NCBI GenBank assembly: GCA_003228915.1
Contig: QIGL01000024.1
Coordinates: 1 to 45,066 of the forward strand
Origin: Acidiferrobacteraceae bacterium
GTDB taxonomy: Bacteria > Pseudomonadota > Gammaproteobacteria > Acidiferrobacterales > SZUA-150
Direction: 5' to 3'
DNA: 45,066 nt
The notes under the pieces were generated by a model. The model was not told where the DNA came from and did no database searches. It saw only the letters and a program-made list of their open reading frames with translations. Below are positions 7,723-16,258 of this stretch, piece after piece (positions within the stretch are counted from its first letter, which is position 1; the number at the start of each line of letters is the position of its first letter). Position numbers and translations under genes: made by a program.

Positions 7723-8957
7723 TGGGTTAATGCGGGTTCAATGAGTTCTATCCAGTGAACTACCGGCAGTTTCGTGGCGGTTTGCAGGTGTAAATGGCAG
7801 CCTATATTTGCAGTGGCCACCACATCTGGCTGATTTATGGTCAGGTTATTAATTTTGTTATTAAGCAAAGTCCGGGACAAAACTGGCTGGGTAATTGAAT
7901 ATGTGCCAGCGGAACCGCAACATAAATGACCGTCCTGAATTGTTGTTAGTGTATAACCTGCCGCTTTTAATATTGACTCAACCACGCCGTTAATCTTTAG
8001 TCCATGTTGCTGGGTACAGGGCGCATGGTAACCGACAGATTGATTATTAATGGTAGATAATTTTTTACTGATATTTTCTTTCGTTAGTATTTCTGATAAA
8101 TCCTTGTTCAGCATTTTTATTTTTTTTGCTTTCACGAGATAATCTGACTCAGGATAATCAGGGTCACCTGCCAGATAATCTACATACTCAGAAATCATTA
8201 AACCACAGCCACTGGCCGTACTGAGTATGGCCTCGGTACTATCATCAATCAGCGGCCACCAGGCATCGATATTCTGTTTAATCATCGTACGCGCCTGTTC
8301 CGGCGCATCGAGATGGGCTGGAATTGCAGCACAACATTTTACACCGGGTACACGAACTGTCCTGATCCCCAGGTGATCCAGTACACGAATAGCGGCGGCA
8401 TTGGTCGCGGGTGTTGCGCTGCGCTGGACACATCCATCGAGCAAAATGACATTTCGTTTATGCGCGCTGGTTTGCGTAACAGTTTGGACTTTTTGCCTGC
8501 GGGGAATCTTATTGCCCAGTTTTCCTGGTAACAGGGGTCTGAATAGCTGACCTGTTTTTAATAATAACCCGAATAGCTCAGGGCGTAGCAAAACAAAATT
8601 TAATATCTTGCGAATGGCCCTGGCAGGAAATGCTCTACCGACTTTCGCATTGATTATTTTCTGGCCCACGCGCAATAGTGTTGAATACTGCACGCCAGAA
8701 GGACAAGTTGTTTCACAAGCGCGACACTGTAAACATCGATCCAGATGAAACTGCGTTTCTTTGCTGAACTGTCCACCTTCCAGGACCTGTTTTATCAGGT
8801 AAATCCGTCCCCGTGGACCATCCAGCTCATTACCTGTTATTTGGTACGTAGGACAAGTCGCATTACAAAATCCACAGTGGACACATCGACGCAGGACTTC
8901 ATCTGCTTGTTTGCCTTCTTCCGTTTGCTTGATGAAATCAGCGAGCCGGGTTTGCAT
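7719..8957 (-). CDS. glcF: Glycolate oxidase iron-sulfur subunit GlcF
   Basis: 412 residues (E. coli GlcF 407). Two ferredoxin-type 4Fe-4S motifs lie near residues 25-35 (CVHCGFCNATCP) and 75-86 (CLQCRACETTCPSG). Two CCG-type motifs follow (VKCCAAIPAHLD and LCCGSAGTY). Together with GlcD and GlcE it oxidises glycolate to glyoxylate and passes electrons to the membrane quinone pool. Its ATG overlaps the glcE stop, as expected for translational coupling. In an autotroph this enzyme would salvage 2-phosphoglycolate carbon, but no CO2-fixation genes are in view. Confidence 0.95.
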   Translation of the reverse strand: MQTRLADFIKQTEEGKQADEVLRRCVHCGFCNATCPTYQITGNELDGPRGRIYLIKQVLEGGQFSKETQFHLDRCLQCRACETTCPSGVQYSTLLRVGQKIINAKVGRAFPARAIRKILNFVLLRPELFGLLLKTGQLFRPLLPGKLGNKIPRRQKVQTVTQTSAHKRNVILLDGCVQRSATPATNAAAIRVLDHLGIRTVRVPGVKCCAAIPAHLDAPEQARTMIKQNIDAWWPLIDDSTEAILSTASGCGLMISEYVDYLAGDPDYPESDYLVKAKKIKMLNKDLSEILTKENISKKLSTINNQSVGYHAPCTQQHGLKINGVVESILKAAGYTLTTIQDGHLCCGSAGTYSITQPVLSRTLLNNKINNLTINQPDVVATANIGCHLHLQTATKLPVVHWIELIEPALTH

Positions 8958-10057
8958 TAAACTTCCTTGTACATAATCCCGGGATTCAGGATTCCCTTTG
9001 GATCAAAAACATGTTTTATTTTTTTGTGCCAGTTTAATAAAGCTGGCGCAAGCGGCTGACAACGATAACCAAAACCATCGTTAAGACTTCTGAATAACCG
9101 GGCATGGCCACCAAGAGTATCCGCATGGGCGAATATTTTTTCAGGTGCTTCGCCTGAACTTAACCATACCTGGGCTCCGCCCCACTCGACCAGGCAATCA
9201 CCATTAAGTTTTTCCTCGATACCAGGCCAGTCACTGGCGACTGGTAAGGATAAACGCCATAACGGCTTGTCTGATTTAAAAAATGGATGTTGTTGCTCTC
9301 GAATATCGTGCCAAAAGGTCTCATGGTTAAGGATTGTTTCACCACCTATTTTTTTAATCGCCGCAGTAACTGCAGATTGCGGTCCTGAAAGACGAATATA
9401 TAAAAAGTGCCCGACATAACTCATGGCCGAAATTGGTGAATATTTACTTACCAGGTCAACCATGCGTTTCCTGGCATCTATTGATGTCAAATCCTGGACC
9501 AGTGTCATTTCAACTTCGGGTAACGGTAAAACTTTCAGGCTGATATCCAGTATAATCCCCAATGTGCCCATAGCGCCGGTCATCAATCGCGAGACATCGT
9601 AACCGGCAACATTTTTCATTACCTGGCCGCCAAATCTCATGGTTTCACCACGGCCGTTAATCATGTGGACACCCAAAACATAATCACGGGCCGAACCGGT
9701 ATAGGGACGACGCGGGCCGGATAAAGCGCAGGCAATCGTACCGCCCAGGGTTGCTTGTTCGCCAAAGGCAGGGGGTTCAAACGCCAGCATTTGATTCTTA
9801 CCCGCCAATGTATTCTGGATATCATGTAACCTGGTACCGCTACGGGCAGTCAGAACCAACTCATTAGGCTCATAATTGACTATGCCCTGATGTTTGGTTG
9901 TCGTGATAGATTCAGCCGTTTTTTGACCGAGGTCTGAATTGCCAAGAAATGATTTTGTCCCACTACCCCGTATGCCAAGTATCGACCCGTTGCTATAGGC
10001 ATTTTTAACCTGGTCAGCAAGTTTATTGGCGATATCTTTTGTTGTACCCGCGGTCAA
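8957..10057 (-). CDS. glcE: Glycolate oxidase FAD-binding subunit GlcE
   Basis: 366 residues with an FAD-binding PCMH/FAD_binding_4 domain: ELVLTARSGTRLHDIQ, PPAFGEQATLGGTIA, and GGQVMKNVAGYDVSRLMTG as in GlcE. The C-terminal end has the DPKGILNPG motif of FAD-linked oxidases. The start codon is TTG at 10057, two bases after the glcD stop, so translation is probably coupled. It lies between glcD and glcF in the conserved order. Confidence 0.95.
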   Translation of the reverse strand: MTAGTTKDIANKLADQVKNAYSNGSILGIRGSGTKSFLGNSDLGQKTAESITTTKHQGIVNYEPNELVLTARSGTRLHDIQNTLAGKNQMLAFEPPAFGEQATLGGTIACALSGPRRPYTGSARDYVLGVHMINGRGETMRFGGQVMKNVAGYDVSRLMTGAMGTLGIILDISLKVLPLPEVEMTLVQDLTSIDARKRMVDLVSKYSPISAMSYVGHFLYIRLSGPQSAVTAAIKKIGGETILNHETFWHDIREQQHPFFKSDKPLWRLSLPVASDWPGIEEKLNGDCLVEWGGAQVWLSSGEAPEKIFAHADTLGGHARLFRSLNDGFGYRCQPLAPALLNWHKKIKHVFDPKGILNPGIMYKEV

Positions 10058-10059
10058 AA

Positions 10060-11520
10060 CTAGAAACGCTCTAGCTCTGGATGGGGTAGTTGACCATTAT
10101 GAACATGCATAGCGCCCAGTTCCGCACAACGGTGGAGTGTCGGTACGGCCTTGCCGGGATTTAACAGGCCGTGCTCATCAAAGGCATCTTTAATGGCATG
10201 GAACTGGCTCAACTCTAACGGCTTAAACTGGACACACATTTGATCAATTTTCTCAATACCCACGCCGTGCTCACCGGTAATGGCACCTCCTACCTCAACA
10301 CATAGTTCCAGTATCCGGCCACCAAACTGTTCTGTTTTTTCAAGCTGCCCGGCTATATTGGCATCATAAAGAATTAGTGGGTGGAGGTTGCCGTCACCGG
10401 CATGAAATACGTTGGCGACTGGTAAATCATACTCCTTGGCCATGTCACTAATCCGTTTTAATACTTCTGGTAAACAATGGCGTGGGATGGTGCCATCCAT
10501 ACAATAATAATCAGGGGCCAAACGACCAATTGCCGGAAACGCTGCCTTGCGACCGGCCCACAATTTTTTTTGTTCTTTTTCATCGGCGGCAATGCGTATC
10601 TCTGTCGCACCACACTGCAGGCATAACGCATGAATTTTTTTTGTATAGTCGTCCACTTCCGGGCTATTGCCATCAACTTCGCATAACAGGATGGCCGTCG
10701 CCTCTACGGGATAACCCGCGTGGATAAAATCCTCGGCGGCCTTGATTGCAAGTGAATCCATTAATTCAAGTCCGGCCGGGATGATGCCGGCAGATATTAT
10801 TTCACTCACGGCTTTGCCGGCATTGGCGACATCATCAAAGGCAACCAGCAAAACCTGGGTTCGTTCCGGTTTTGGTAAAAGCTTGACGGTAATTTCGGTA
10901 ATAATACCCAGCAAACCTTCTGAACCCGTCATTAGCGCCAGTAAATCATACCCGGGACTATCCAGAGCCTGGCTACCGATTGTTAAAAGTTCTCCCTCGG
11001 CAGTGATGATTTCAAGCTTTAAAATATTATGGACGGTTAAGCCGTATTTAAGACTGTGGACACCACCGGCATTCTCAGCCACATTACCGCCAATAGAACA
11101 GGCAATCTGAGATGATGGATCCGGCGCATAATACAAACCGTGGTCTGATACGGCTTCCGAAATTGCCAGGTTACGGACACCCGGCTGAACAACAGCAGAC
11201 CGGTTTTCTGGATTAATTTTCAAAATTTTATTGAGACGCGTCAGGTTCAACAATAAACCATTTTCCAGCGGTAAAGCGCCACCAGATAACCCGGTACCAG
11301 CACCCCGCGTTACCACGGGTATTTTAAATTCCTGGCAAAGCTTGATAATACGAATAATTTCATTCTTGTTACCGGGCAAGGCAACTGCCAGCGGCAGCTG
11401 CTTGTAGGCAGATAATCCATCACACTCATAAGGACGTAAGCTTTCTTCGCCGGTTAGCAAAGAATCGACTGGCAAGAAAGCCTGCAGGGCTTTGAGAAAT
11501 TTAGTTTGCTTTGAACTCAT
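10060..11520 (-). CDS. glcD: Glycolate oxidase catalytic FAD subunit GlcD
   Basis: 486 residues (E. coli GlcD 499). FAD-binding N-terminal domain with VVTRGAGTGLSGGALP and PDPSSQIACSIGGNVAENAGG. The C-terminal FAD-linked oxidase domain has HAGDGNLHPLIL, GAITGEHGVGIEK and LLNPGKAVP, all characteristic of GlcD and D-lactate dehydrogenase-like enzymes. With glcE and glcF directly downstream in the same direction, glycolate is the likely substrate. The upstream 138 bp to the divergent flavoprotein gene should hold both promoters. Confidence 0.95.
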   Translation of the reverse strand: MSSKQTKFLKALQAFLPVDSLLTGEESLRPYECDGLSAYKQLPLAVALPGNKNEIIRIIKLCQEFKIPVVTRGAGTGLSGGALPLENGLLLNLTRLNKILKINPENRSAVVQPGVRNLAISEAVSDHGLYYAPDPSSQIACSIGGNVAENAGGVHSLKYGLTVHNILKLEIITAEGELLTIGSQALDSPGYDLLALMTGSEGLLGIITEITVKLLPKPERTQVLLVAFDDVANAGKAVSEIISAGIIPAGLELMDSLAIKAAEDFIHAGYPVEATAILLCEVDGNSPEVDDYTKKIHALCLQCGATEIRIAADEKEQKKLWAGRKAAFPAIGRLAPDYYCMDGTIPRHCLPEVLKRISDMAKEYDLPVANVFHAGDGNLHPLILYDANIAGQLEKTEQFGGRILELCVEVGGAITGEHGVGIEKIDQMCVQFKPLELSQFHAIKDAFDEHGLLNPGKAVPTLHRCAELGAMHVHNGQLPHPELERF

Positions 11521-11658
11521 AACAATATTCTTAAAACTATTTGACGTATAATACAGGTGTTATTGTTGATAATAATAAATTGGTTGCCATAAGTATCAAA
11601 ATATCTTTAATTATCACAATAAACACGTGTTTAATAAAATAACCGGAAAGAGAAAAAC

Positions 11659-12819
11659 ATGGATCCCATCATAATTATTGGCTCCGGTCTGGCAGGCTAC
11701 ACGCTGGCCCGTGAATTCAGAAAACTGGATAAGGAAACAGCGGTTACCATAATAACTGTCGATGATGGTACTTCTTACTCAAAACCCATGTTATCCAATG
11801 CCCTGTCAAAACAAAAGAATGCCGCCAGCCTGGCCATGGCCTCTGCCGAAAAAATGGCAAACGATCTAAAACTGAATATTCTGACAAACACAAAAGTAGT
11901 AAATATAAATCCCGAACTAAACGCCCTTGAAACTGATCAGGGTAATCTCGCATATTCCCGGCTGGTATTCGCCACGGGCGCCAAACCTATTACTATCCCG
12001 TTCGCTGGCAACGGCGCCCACGAGATTTTATCCATAAACAACCTGGAAGATTACAAAATTTTCAGGGAAAAACTGGATGGTAAAAAACATGTTGCCATCC
12101 TCGGACCAGGCTTGATTGGTTGTGAATTTGCCAATGATCTTATTAGCAGTGGTTATCAAGTCAGCGTTATCGGACCTGACAAATACCCGCTCCAGCAAAT
12201 GCTTCCCAAAGAAGCTGGCCAGGCACTACAAAACGCCCTCGGTGACCTGGGTGTCAACTGGTACCTGGAAACACTCACCAGTGAAATCAGTAAAAACAGC
12301 ACTGGTTATACATTAACTTTTGCAAATGACGAAACACTCGATACAGATATTATTCTCTCCGCCGTTGGCCTGAAACCGGATACAATACTTGCTGCTACAG
12401 CTGATATAAATGTCAATCGCGGCATAATCGTTGACCGTTTTTTGCAAACCAGCGAACGAAATATTTATGCACTCGGTGATTGTATGGAAGTAGAAAACCT
12501 GGTATTACCATTTGTTATGCCCATCATGTTTTGCGCCCGGGCACTGGCAAATACACTGGCGGGTACCCATACACAAATTACATTTCCAGCGATGCCGGTC
12601 GTCATTAAAACACCAGCTCATCCAATTGTTAATTGCCCTCCCCATCCCCGTTACGACGGCCACTGGCAACTAAGTATTGAAGAGGACAAGGAAGGCGTAA
12701 AGGCCTGTTATTATGATGAACAAAAACTTCTGTTAGGATATACGCTAACGGGCAAGAAAATCCTGGATAAACAATCGCTCACAGTTTTATTACCTGCGTA
12801 CCTGGAAGAAAACTTGTAG
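11659..12819 (+). CDS. FAD-dependent NAD(P)H oxidoreductase, rubredoxin-reductase-like
   Basis: 386 residues. Dinucleotide-binding motifs for FAD (IIIIGSGLAGYTLAREFRKL, residues 4-23) and NAD(P)H (AILGPGLIGCEFANDL near 148) frame the fold, and YALGDC near residue 270 closes the FAD site. The start and overall length are like Pseudomonas rubredoxin-NAD(+) reductase (RubB/AlkT) and NorW. No rubredoxin gene is beside it, so the electron acceptor is unknown. ATG follows GGAAAGAG. Divergent from glcD. Confidence 0.85.
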   Translation: MDPIIIIGSGLAGYTLAREFRKLDKETAVTIITVDDGTSYSKPMLSNALSKQKNAASLAMASAEKMANDLKLNILTNTKVVNINPELNALETDQGNLAYSRLVFATGAKPITIPFAGNGAHEILSINNLEDYKIFREKLDGKKHVAILGPGLIGCEFANDLISSGYQVSVIGPDKYPLQQMLPKEAGQALQNALGDLGVNWYLETLTSEISKNSTGYTLTFANDETLDTDIILSAVGLKPDTILAATADINVNRGIIVDRFLQTSERNIYALGDCMEVENLVLPFVMPIMFCARALANTLAGTHTQITFPAMPVVIKTPAHPIVNCPPHPRYDGHWQLSIEEDKEGVKACYYDEQKLLLGYTLTGKKILDKQSLTVLLPAYLEENL

Positions 12820-12935
12820 TTGCATGGGCGGCCTGCTTGTTAAAAATTGTAAGGCCCTGTTTTTAAGGTAAAAATTAATTTTTATCCTATGTTAAGATAT
12901 CAGCTGATAGATATTCGCATATCACGCTCACCACT

Positions 12936-13349
12936 ATGTCTGATAATCAGGAAAAACGCATTGCAATCACCCAGGCAGTCATGACCTTACTAGATGACTG
13001 GAAGGTACGGGCGACTGACCAAATCAGTCTCCTGGCTTTGCCTGATCAATTTAAAGCCAGGCAACTGCGGCAATACCACCAGGGCACACCTTTCCCTGAT
13101 TCTGAATTACTGGATATAAGAATTGAACACCTCGCTGGCATCGCTGACGCGTTGCGTACTACCTATCCGCGTAACGCCCAAATGGCTACATTCTGGCTAA
13201 ACCAAAAGAATGTACGCTTCAATAACAGATGCCCGATTTCAGTCATGGTTGAAGACGGCCTTGATGGTGTCCAGGCTATTCGTGCCCATCTGGATTGTGC
13301 ATGGGATTGGCATATGGATAGTAAAAATTCAGCAGGTTCTATGTCATGA
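12936..13349 (+). CDS. Xre/MbcA/ParS-like antitoxin-family protein, orphan
   Basis: 137 residues. The N-terminal half is helical (ITQAVMTLLDDWKVRATDQI, LLALPDQFKARQLRQY). The C-terminal part, ATFWLNQKNVRFNNRCPISVMVEDGLDGVQAIRAHLD, follows the pattern of the DUF2384 toxin-binding domain (WL...N..F.G..P...M..G...). Family members usually neutralise a RES-domain toxin encoded next to them, but no RES gene is present. The gene overlaps the following methyltransferase by four bases (ATGA), so the two are translated together. An adaptor or regulator role rather than antitoxin is possible. Confidence 0.65.
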   Translation: MSDNQEKRIAITQAVMTLLDDWKVRATDQISLLALPDQFKARQLRQYHQGTPFPDSELLDIRIEHLAGIADALRTTYPRNAQMATFWLNQKNVRFNNRCPISVMVEDGLDGVQAIRAHLDCAWDWHMDSKNSAGSMS

Positions 13350-13990
13350 GCTGTTGTGCCCATGCAGGATCAGCAAACCGTTTTTTCTCATTTTTTGCAC
13401 GCCGTTATCATAAAAGATATCTCAAGAAAGGCCTGGAGAAAACGCAGTTACAATTAATTGATGGCCTGACACAGGCTGGTTATAAACAATCTACCCTGCT
13501 GGAAATAGGTTCCGGGGTTGGTTACCTGCATCAGCAAATACTAAAAGATGGTGCCACTACGGCTGTGGGCATCGACTTATCAGATAAAATGTTGATCGAG
13601 GCTGAAAAACTGGCCCTGTTCCAGGGACTAGACAAACAAACAGTTTATTTACACGGTGATTTTCTGGATTTAATACCAGATGTTGAAAAAGCAGATGTAA
13701 CAATACTTGATAAAGTCGTTTGCTGTTATCCCGATGCCAATTCCCTGGTTCATGAATCGGTTAAAAAAACCAGCCGCGTTTATGGTTTAACTTATCCAAG
13801 AAAAACCCTGATGACTAAAACTGCCGAGGCAATAATGGCGATCATCATGAAAATCATTCGATCTGATTTCAGATCTTATGTCCATGACCCGTTGCTGGTT
13901 GAGCAATGGATAACGGAGCAGGGATTCAGAAAACTCTACCAGAATCAAACCCTGGTCTGGTTAACCCAGGTTTACGTAAAAAATACCTAA
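13346..13990 (+). CDS. Class I SAM-dependent methyltransferase
   Basis: 214 residues. A Rossmann-fold methyltransferase with motif I LLEIGSGVGYLHQQIL (near residue 50), the acidic loop VGIDLSDKM, and ILDKVVCCYPD at the motif IV position. The N-terminus MSCCAHAGSANRFFSFF is Cys-rich and of a type seen in proteins loosely related to the Mg-protoporphyrin methyltransferase BchM. No substrate can be assigned. It is translationally coupled to the preceding MbcA-like gene. Confidence 0.8.
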   Translation: MSCCAHAGSANRFFSFFARRYHKRYLKKGLEKTQLQLIDGLTQAGYKQSTLLEIGSGVGYLHQQILKDGATTAVGIDLSDKMLIEAEKLALFQGLDKQTVYLHGDFLDLIPDVEKADVTILDKVVCCYPDANSLVHESVKKTSRVYGLTYPRKTLMTKTAEAIMAIIMKIIRSDFRSYVHDPLLVEQWITEQGFRKLYQNQTLVWLTQVYVKNT

Positions 13991-14027
13991 CGTGTGTTGT
14001 GCGGTTCCGTGCAGCATAAAACGATTT

Positions 14028-14213
14028 TTTAAGAAAGCTCTGGTCAATTGTCATCTCGACCACAGTGCAGTGTCATCTCGACCGTAGTGCAGTGTCATCT
14101 CGACCGTAGTGGAGAGATCTCAACCAACGGAACTTCAGTAGTCTCAGGAAGTGACAAGATTCCTCCGCTTCGGTCGGAATGACAAACATATAATAATCAG
14201 GGCTTTCTTAAAT
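14028..14213. mobile_element. Small non-coding inverted-repeat element (MITE-like)
   Basis: About 186 bp with imperfect terminal inverted repeats: TTTAAGAAAGCTCTGGT at the left and its complement form in ATCAGGGCTTTCTTAAA at the right. Inside are three tandem copies of GTCATCTCGACCNNAGTG, the last followed by GAGAGATCT. On the right arm CTTCGGTCGGAATGAC is the inverted partner. The 11-mer AAATACCTAAC occurs on both sides (13981 and 14210). A second copy of the left end begins near 44967. No coding capacity. Confidence 0.7.
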
Positions 14214-14215
14214 AC

Positions 14216-14282
14216 CTAACAGCACGATTACTTTTGCTGCTGTACTTGTATGTCTGATTTACGATTTCGATATAGGCAGTCG
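14216..14282 (-). pseudogene. Remnant duplicate of the arsM 3' end
   Basis: On the minus strand this stretch aligns with the last codons of the adjacent arsM. It shares CAGCAGCAAAAG, a TGYTGTTAR end with stop codon, and GCCTATATCGAA; the conceptual peptide AYIEIV..SSK..RAV mirrors AYIEAV..QQKKACC. It lies about 115 bp beyond the arsM stop, with diverged bases between. This looks like the relic of a tandem duplication or of a former second arsM whose body was lost next to the repeat element. Confidence 0.5.
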
Positions 14283-14290
14283 CCCGTAGC

Positions 14291-14305
14291 GTGCGCTATG
14301 CGCAC
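14291..14305. repeat. Short hairpin downstream of arsM
   Basis: GTGCGC-TAT-GCGCAC is a perfect 6-bp stem with a 3-base loop, located 27 bp after the arsM stop (minus strand). There is no T-run directly after it, so a termination role is uncertain. Confidence 0.35.
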
Positions 14306-14331
14306 GTAACATAAATGATTATTTTTAGTTC

Positions 14332-15174
14332 TTAACAACAGGCTTTCTTTTGCTGCTGAGATACGCCCTCTGGTTTCACAGCTTCGATATAGGCTGAAAC
14401 GACATAATCCTCGGCATGACTACCTGGCGCCCAGTCTTTGATAAATTCGCGTGACTCATCTTTCGGTTTAATAGAAATATCCTTAAAACCGGCCGCTTTC
14501 ATCATAGTTTCAAGATCGGCAATCATTGAAGCGCCGGCCATACACCCTGCGAATAACTTTTCATCATTTTTCATAGCCGCCGGCATTTCGGCTGTGGCCA
14601 CAACATCTGATATGGCAAGGCGGCCACCAGGTTTCAATACCCGGATGGCATCCTTAAAAACCTGTGCTTTATTTGGCGAAAGATTGATCACACAATTTGA
14701 GATAATAATATCTGCTGCGTTATCAGCGATGGGTAAATGCTCTATTTCACCAAGGCGAAACTCGGTGTTATTAAAACCTGCCTTTTCAGCATTTGCCCGC
14801 GCTTTGCTCACCATGGCCGGGGTCATGTCAACGCCAATCACAACCCCATTTTTACCAACTTCGCGGGCAGCCAGGAATGCATCGAAACCACCGCCAGCAC
14901 CCAGATCCACCACCGTTTCACCGGGTTGAAGACTGGCAATTGCCCTGGGATTCCCACAACCCAGACCCATGTCGGCACCAGCAGGAGTGGCGGCCAGGTC
15001 ATCCTCTGAATAACCTAACCTGAGTGAATTGAGGGTATTGATATCAATATCATCGGAAACACCGCAACAGCTTGAAGCAACCCCACTTTTTTCACCGGCG
15101 TTACTGGCCTTGGCAACTTCACCATAACTTGTGCGGACACCCTGCCTGACTTGATCGGCTTTTTTCTCACCCAT
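14332..15174 (-). CDS. arsM: Arsenite S-adenosylmethionine methyltransferase
   Basis: 280 residues. SAM-binding motif VVDLGAGGGFDAFLAAREVG near residue 85. The cysteines used for As(III) binding are in the expected places: SSCCGVSD near the N-terminus, GLGCGNP, SNCVINL and AGCMAGAS. A KKACC tail closes the protein. It methylates arsenite to methylated arsenicals in the cytoplasm. ATG at 15174 follows GAGG. No arsR or other ars genes are in view, so it stands alone. The adjacent 3' remnant and repeat element suggest local rearrangement. Confidence 0.93.
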   Translation of the reverse strand: MGEKKADQVRQGVRTSYGEVAKASNAGEKSGVASSCCGVSDDIDINTLNSLRLGYSEDDLAATPAGADMGLGCGNPRAIASLQPGETVVDLGAGGGFDAFLAAREVGKNGVVIGVDMTPAMVSKARANAEKAGFNNTEFRLGEIEHLPIADNAADIIISNCVINLSPNKAQVFKDAIRVLKPGGRLAISDVVATAEMPAAMKNDEKLFAGCMAGASMIADLETMMKAAGFKDISIKPKDESREFIKDWAPGSHAEDYVVSAYIEAVKPEGVSQQQKKACC

Positions 15175-15290
15175 TGGTAAACCTCATTAAAATACTAAAA
15201 CGAATAATTGGCTATAACCACTTCACACACTTATGGAGTTAATAGTAACAATTTACAAGGTTAATCGATATTAAAGCCTTTTACCTGGAT

Positions 15291-15347
15291 AAAAAAAGCC
15301 CCACCGAGGCGGGGCTAAAGTAATGGGTTGTTACCCATCAGGAGGAG
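15291..15347 (-). ncRNA. Predicted sRNA 1 of a three-copy anti-SD family
   Basis: Proposed minus-strand transcript of about 57 nt. A perfect CRP-like site is centred 41-42 bp upstream of position 15347, with TTTAAT in the -10 position. The RNA would begin CCUCCUCCUGA, form a 6-bp hairpin AUGGGU-AACA-ACCCAU, and end in a terminator GCCCCGCCUCGGUGGGGC followed by seven U. The exposed 5' end is complementary to Shine-Dalgarno sequences. There is no open reading frame. The start site is inferred from promoter spacing, not observed. Two similar units lie at 15412 and 16259. Confidence 0.6.
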
Positions 15348-15380
15348 GATTTCATTAAACCTCGATCCCGGTGAATTATC

Positions 15381-15396
15381 TGTGAACCAGGTCACA
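15381..15396. promoter_or_regulatory. Perfect CRP-like palindrome, promoter of sRNA 1
   Basis: TGTGAACCAGGTCACA fits TGTGA-N6-TCACA exactly. Its centre lies about 41.5 bp upstream of the inferred sRNA 1 start, the spacing of class II CRP activation. A CRP/Vfr-type regulator is the best guess; FNR would prefer TTGAT-N4-ATCAA. Confidence 0.7.
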
Positions 15397-15411
15397 AAAA
15401 GACCAATACAT

Positions 15412-15462
15412 AAAAAACCCCGCTAAAAAGCGGGGTCAAATCAAACTACTCGTCAGGAGGAA
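15412..15462 (-). ncRNA. Predicted sRNA 2 of a three-copy anti-SD family
   Basis: Proposed minus-strand transcript of about 51 nt beginning at UUCCUCCUGACGAG and ending in the strong terminator ACCCCGCUUUUUAGCGGGGU plus U-run. The UCCUCCUGA block is identical to those in the units at 15291 and 16259, while the middle differs. A degenerate CRP-class site (TGA-N6-TCA) is at the matching upstream distance. The terminator ends 16 bp before the CRP-like site of sRNA 1, so the units are in tandem. Confidence 0.5.
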
Positions 15463-15493
15463 TAACGATAAAAAAACTGTCTGGATCCAAGTC

Positions 15494-15509
15494 CCTGATC
15501 CCATTCACT
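15494..15509. promoter_or_regulatory. Degenerate CRP-class site upstream of sRNA 2
   Basis: Read on the minus strand it is AGTGAATGGGATCAGG, i.e. TGA-N6-TCA with weaker outer bases. Its centre is about 40 bp upstream of the inferred sRNA 2 start. Weak alone; it is the equivalent position that supports it. Confidence 0.35.
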
Positions 15510-15631
15510 TTTCCATATAATTCTGTATATATAACTATTTTCTTGGTTCGTTAATTTAAATATAGACCAAATAAAGAATATTAGTAGTTATCAACTAAAA
15601 ATATTTTGAAAAAATTTACGCTTGCTTAATT

Positions 15632-16075
15632 CTAATTAAAAAAATCACTTGTCACCACATCACTTATAGGCTGACCCAATTCGTTCTCGTGAATAACGAG
15701 CACATATTTACCGGGGCCCGCTCTGCCTGCTGCGGCTTTTGTCACGTCTAATAATGTCACTTCCTGCCCTTTTAGCTCGAGATTTTGCTTAATAGACTCA
15801 ATCATGGTGTCAGTATCTGAGCTAACAATAAATGCGACCGGTACGTCGGGGAAATATTTTTTAACCAAACCAAAAACTGAGGCGTAATTCTCTTTAACCT
15901 CGGAAACAGCGTTTGTAGAGATGACAATACCATCCAGGCCATCAGGCTTGATATGGGGCAACTGTTCCATCTTGGTCAGTGTCTGCGCCTTATAGTGGTT
16001 CCTGATCAGAAACTGGCCCATTTTTTTAGCCAATAGCTGGTTTGGTCGCGCCAGTAAAATATGTTTTTCCTGCAT
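15632..16075 (-). CDS. Unknown protein with receiver-like fold, no phospho-acceptor Asp seen
   Basis: 147 residues from the ATG at 16075, chosen because GCAGGGATGTC precedes it; the upstream in-frame TTG at 16108 has no ribosome binding site. The alternating pattern (KHILLARPNQLLAKKMGQFL, GLDGIVISTNAV, VPVAFIVSSDTDTMIESI) suggests a CheY-like alpha/beta fold. The usual Asp at the end of strand 3 is absent (VISTNAV), so it would be a pseudo-receiver. No output domain. It sits between predicted sRNAs 2 and 3 on the same strand. Function unknown. Confidence 0.6.
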   Translation of the reverse strand: MQEKHILLARPNQLLAKKMGQFLIRNHYKAQTLTKMEQLPHIKPDGLDGIVISTNAVSEVKENYASVFGLVKKYFPDVPVAFIVSSDTDTMIESIKQNLELKGQEVTLLDVTKAAAGRAGPGKYVLVIHENELGQPISDVVTSDFFN

Positions 16076-16258
16076 GACATCCCTGCACATTTGAGCATGT
16101 ATTCTCAAAGAGTAGTCAGTATTTTTAGGTATGCAATTTAATCACGCTACCTTTTGTCAGGTGTTACGGGCAAAAAACTAATAGTTTTTAAAATCAAGGA
16201 ATTAACTAATATTAGTATTTGCGTAATGAAATTTTTTGACAGGCAAAGATAATTAAGC

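Noticed and set aside
10742-11110. Plus-strand frame opposite glcD
   Set aside because: Shadow of the GlcD coding frame; Ser/Pro-rich translation without domain features.
11540-11560. TTGACGTATAAT as a promoter on the plus strand
   Set aside because: The -35-like and -10-like hexamers are adjacent rather than about 17 bp apart.
12936-13349. Active toxin-antitoxin pair
   Set aside because: No RES or other toxin gene on either side; the neighbour is a methyltransferase.
14438-14929. Long plus-strand frame opposite arsM
   Set aside because: Antisense shadow of a clear ArsM coding frame, with no ribosome binding site or protein-family resemblance.
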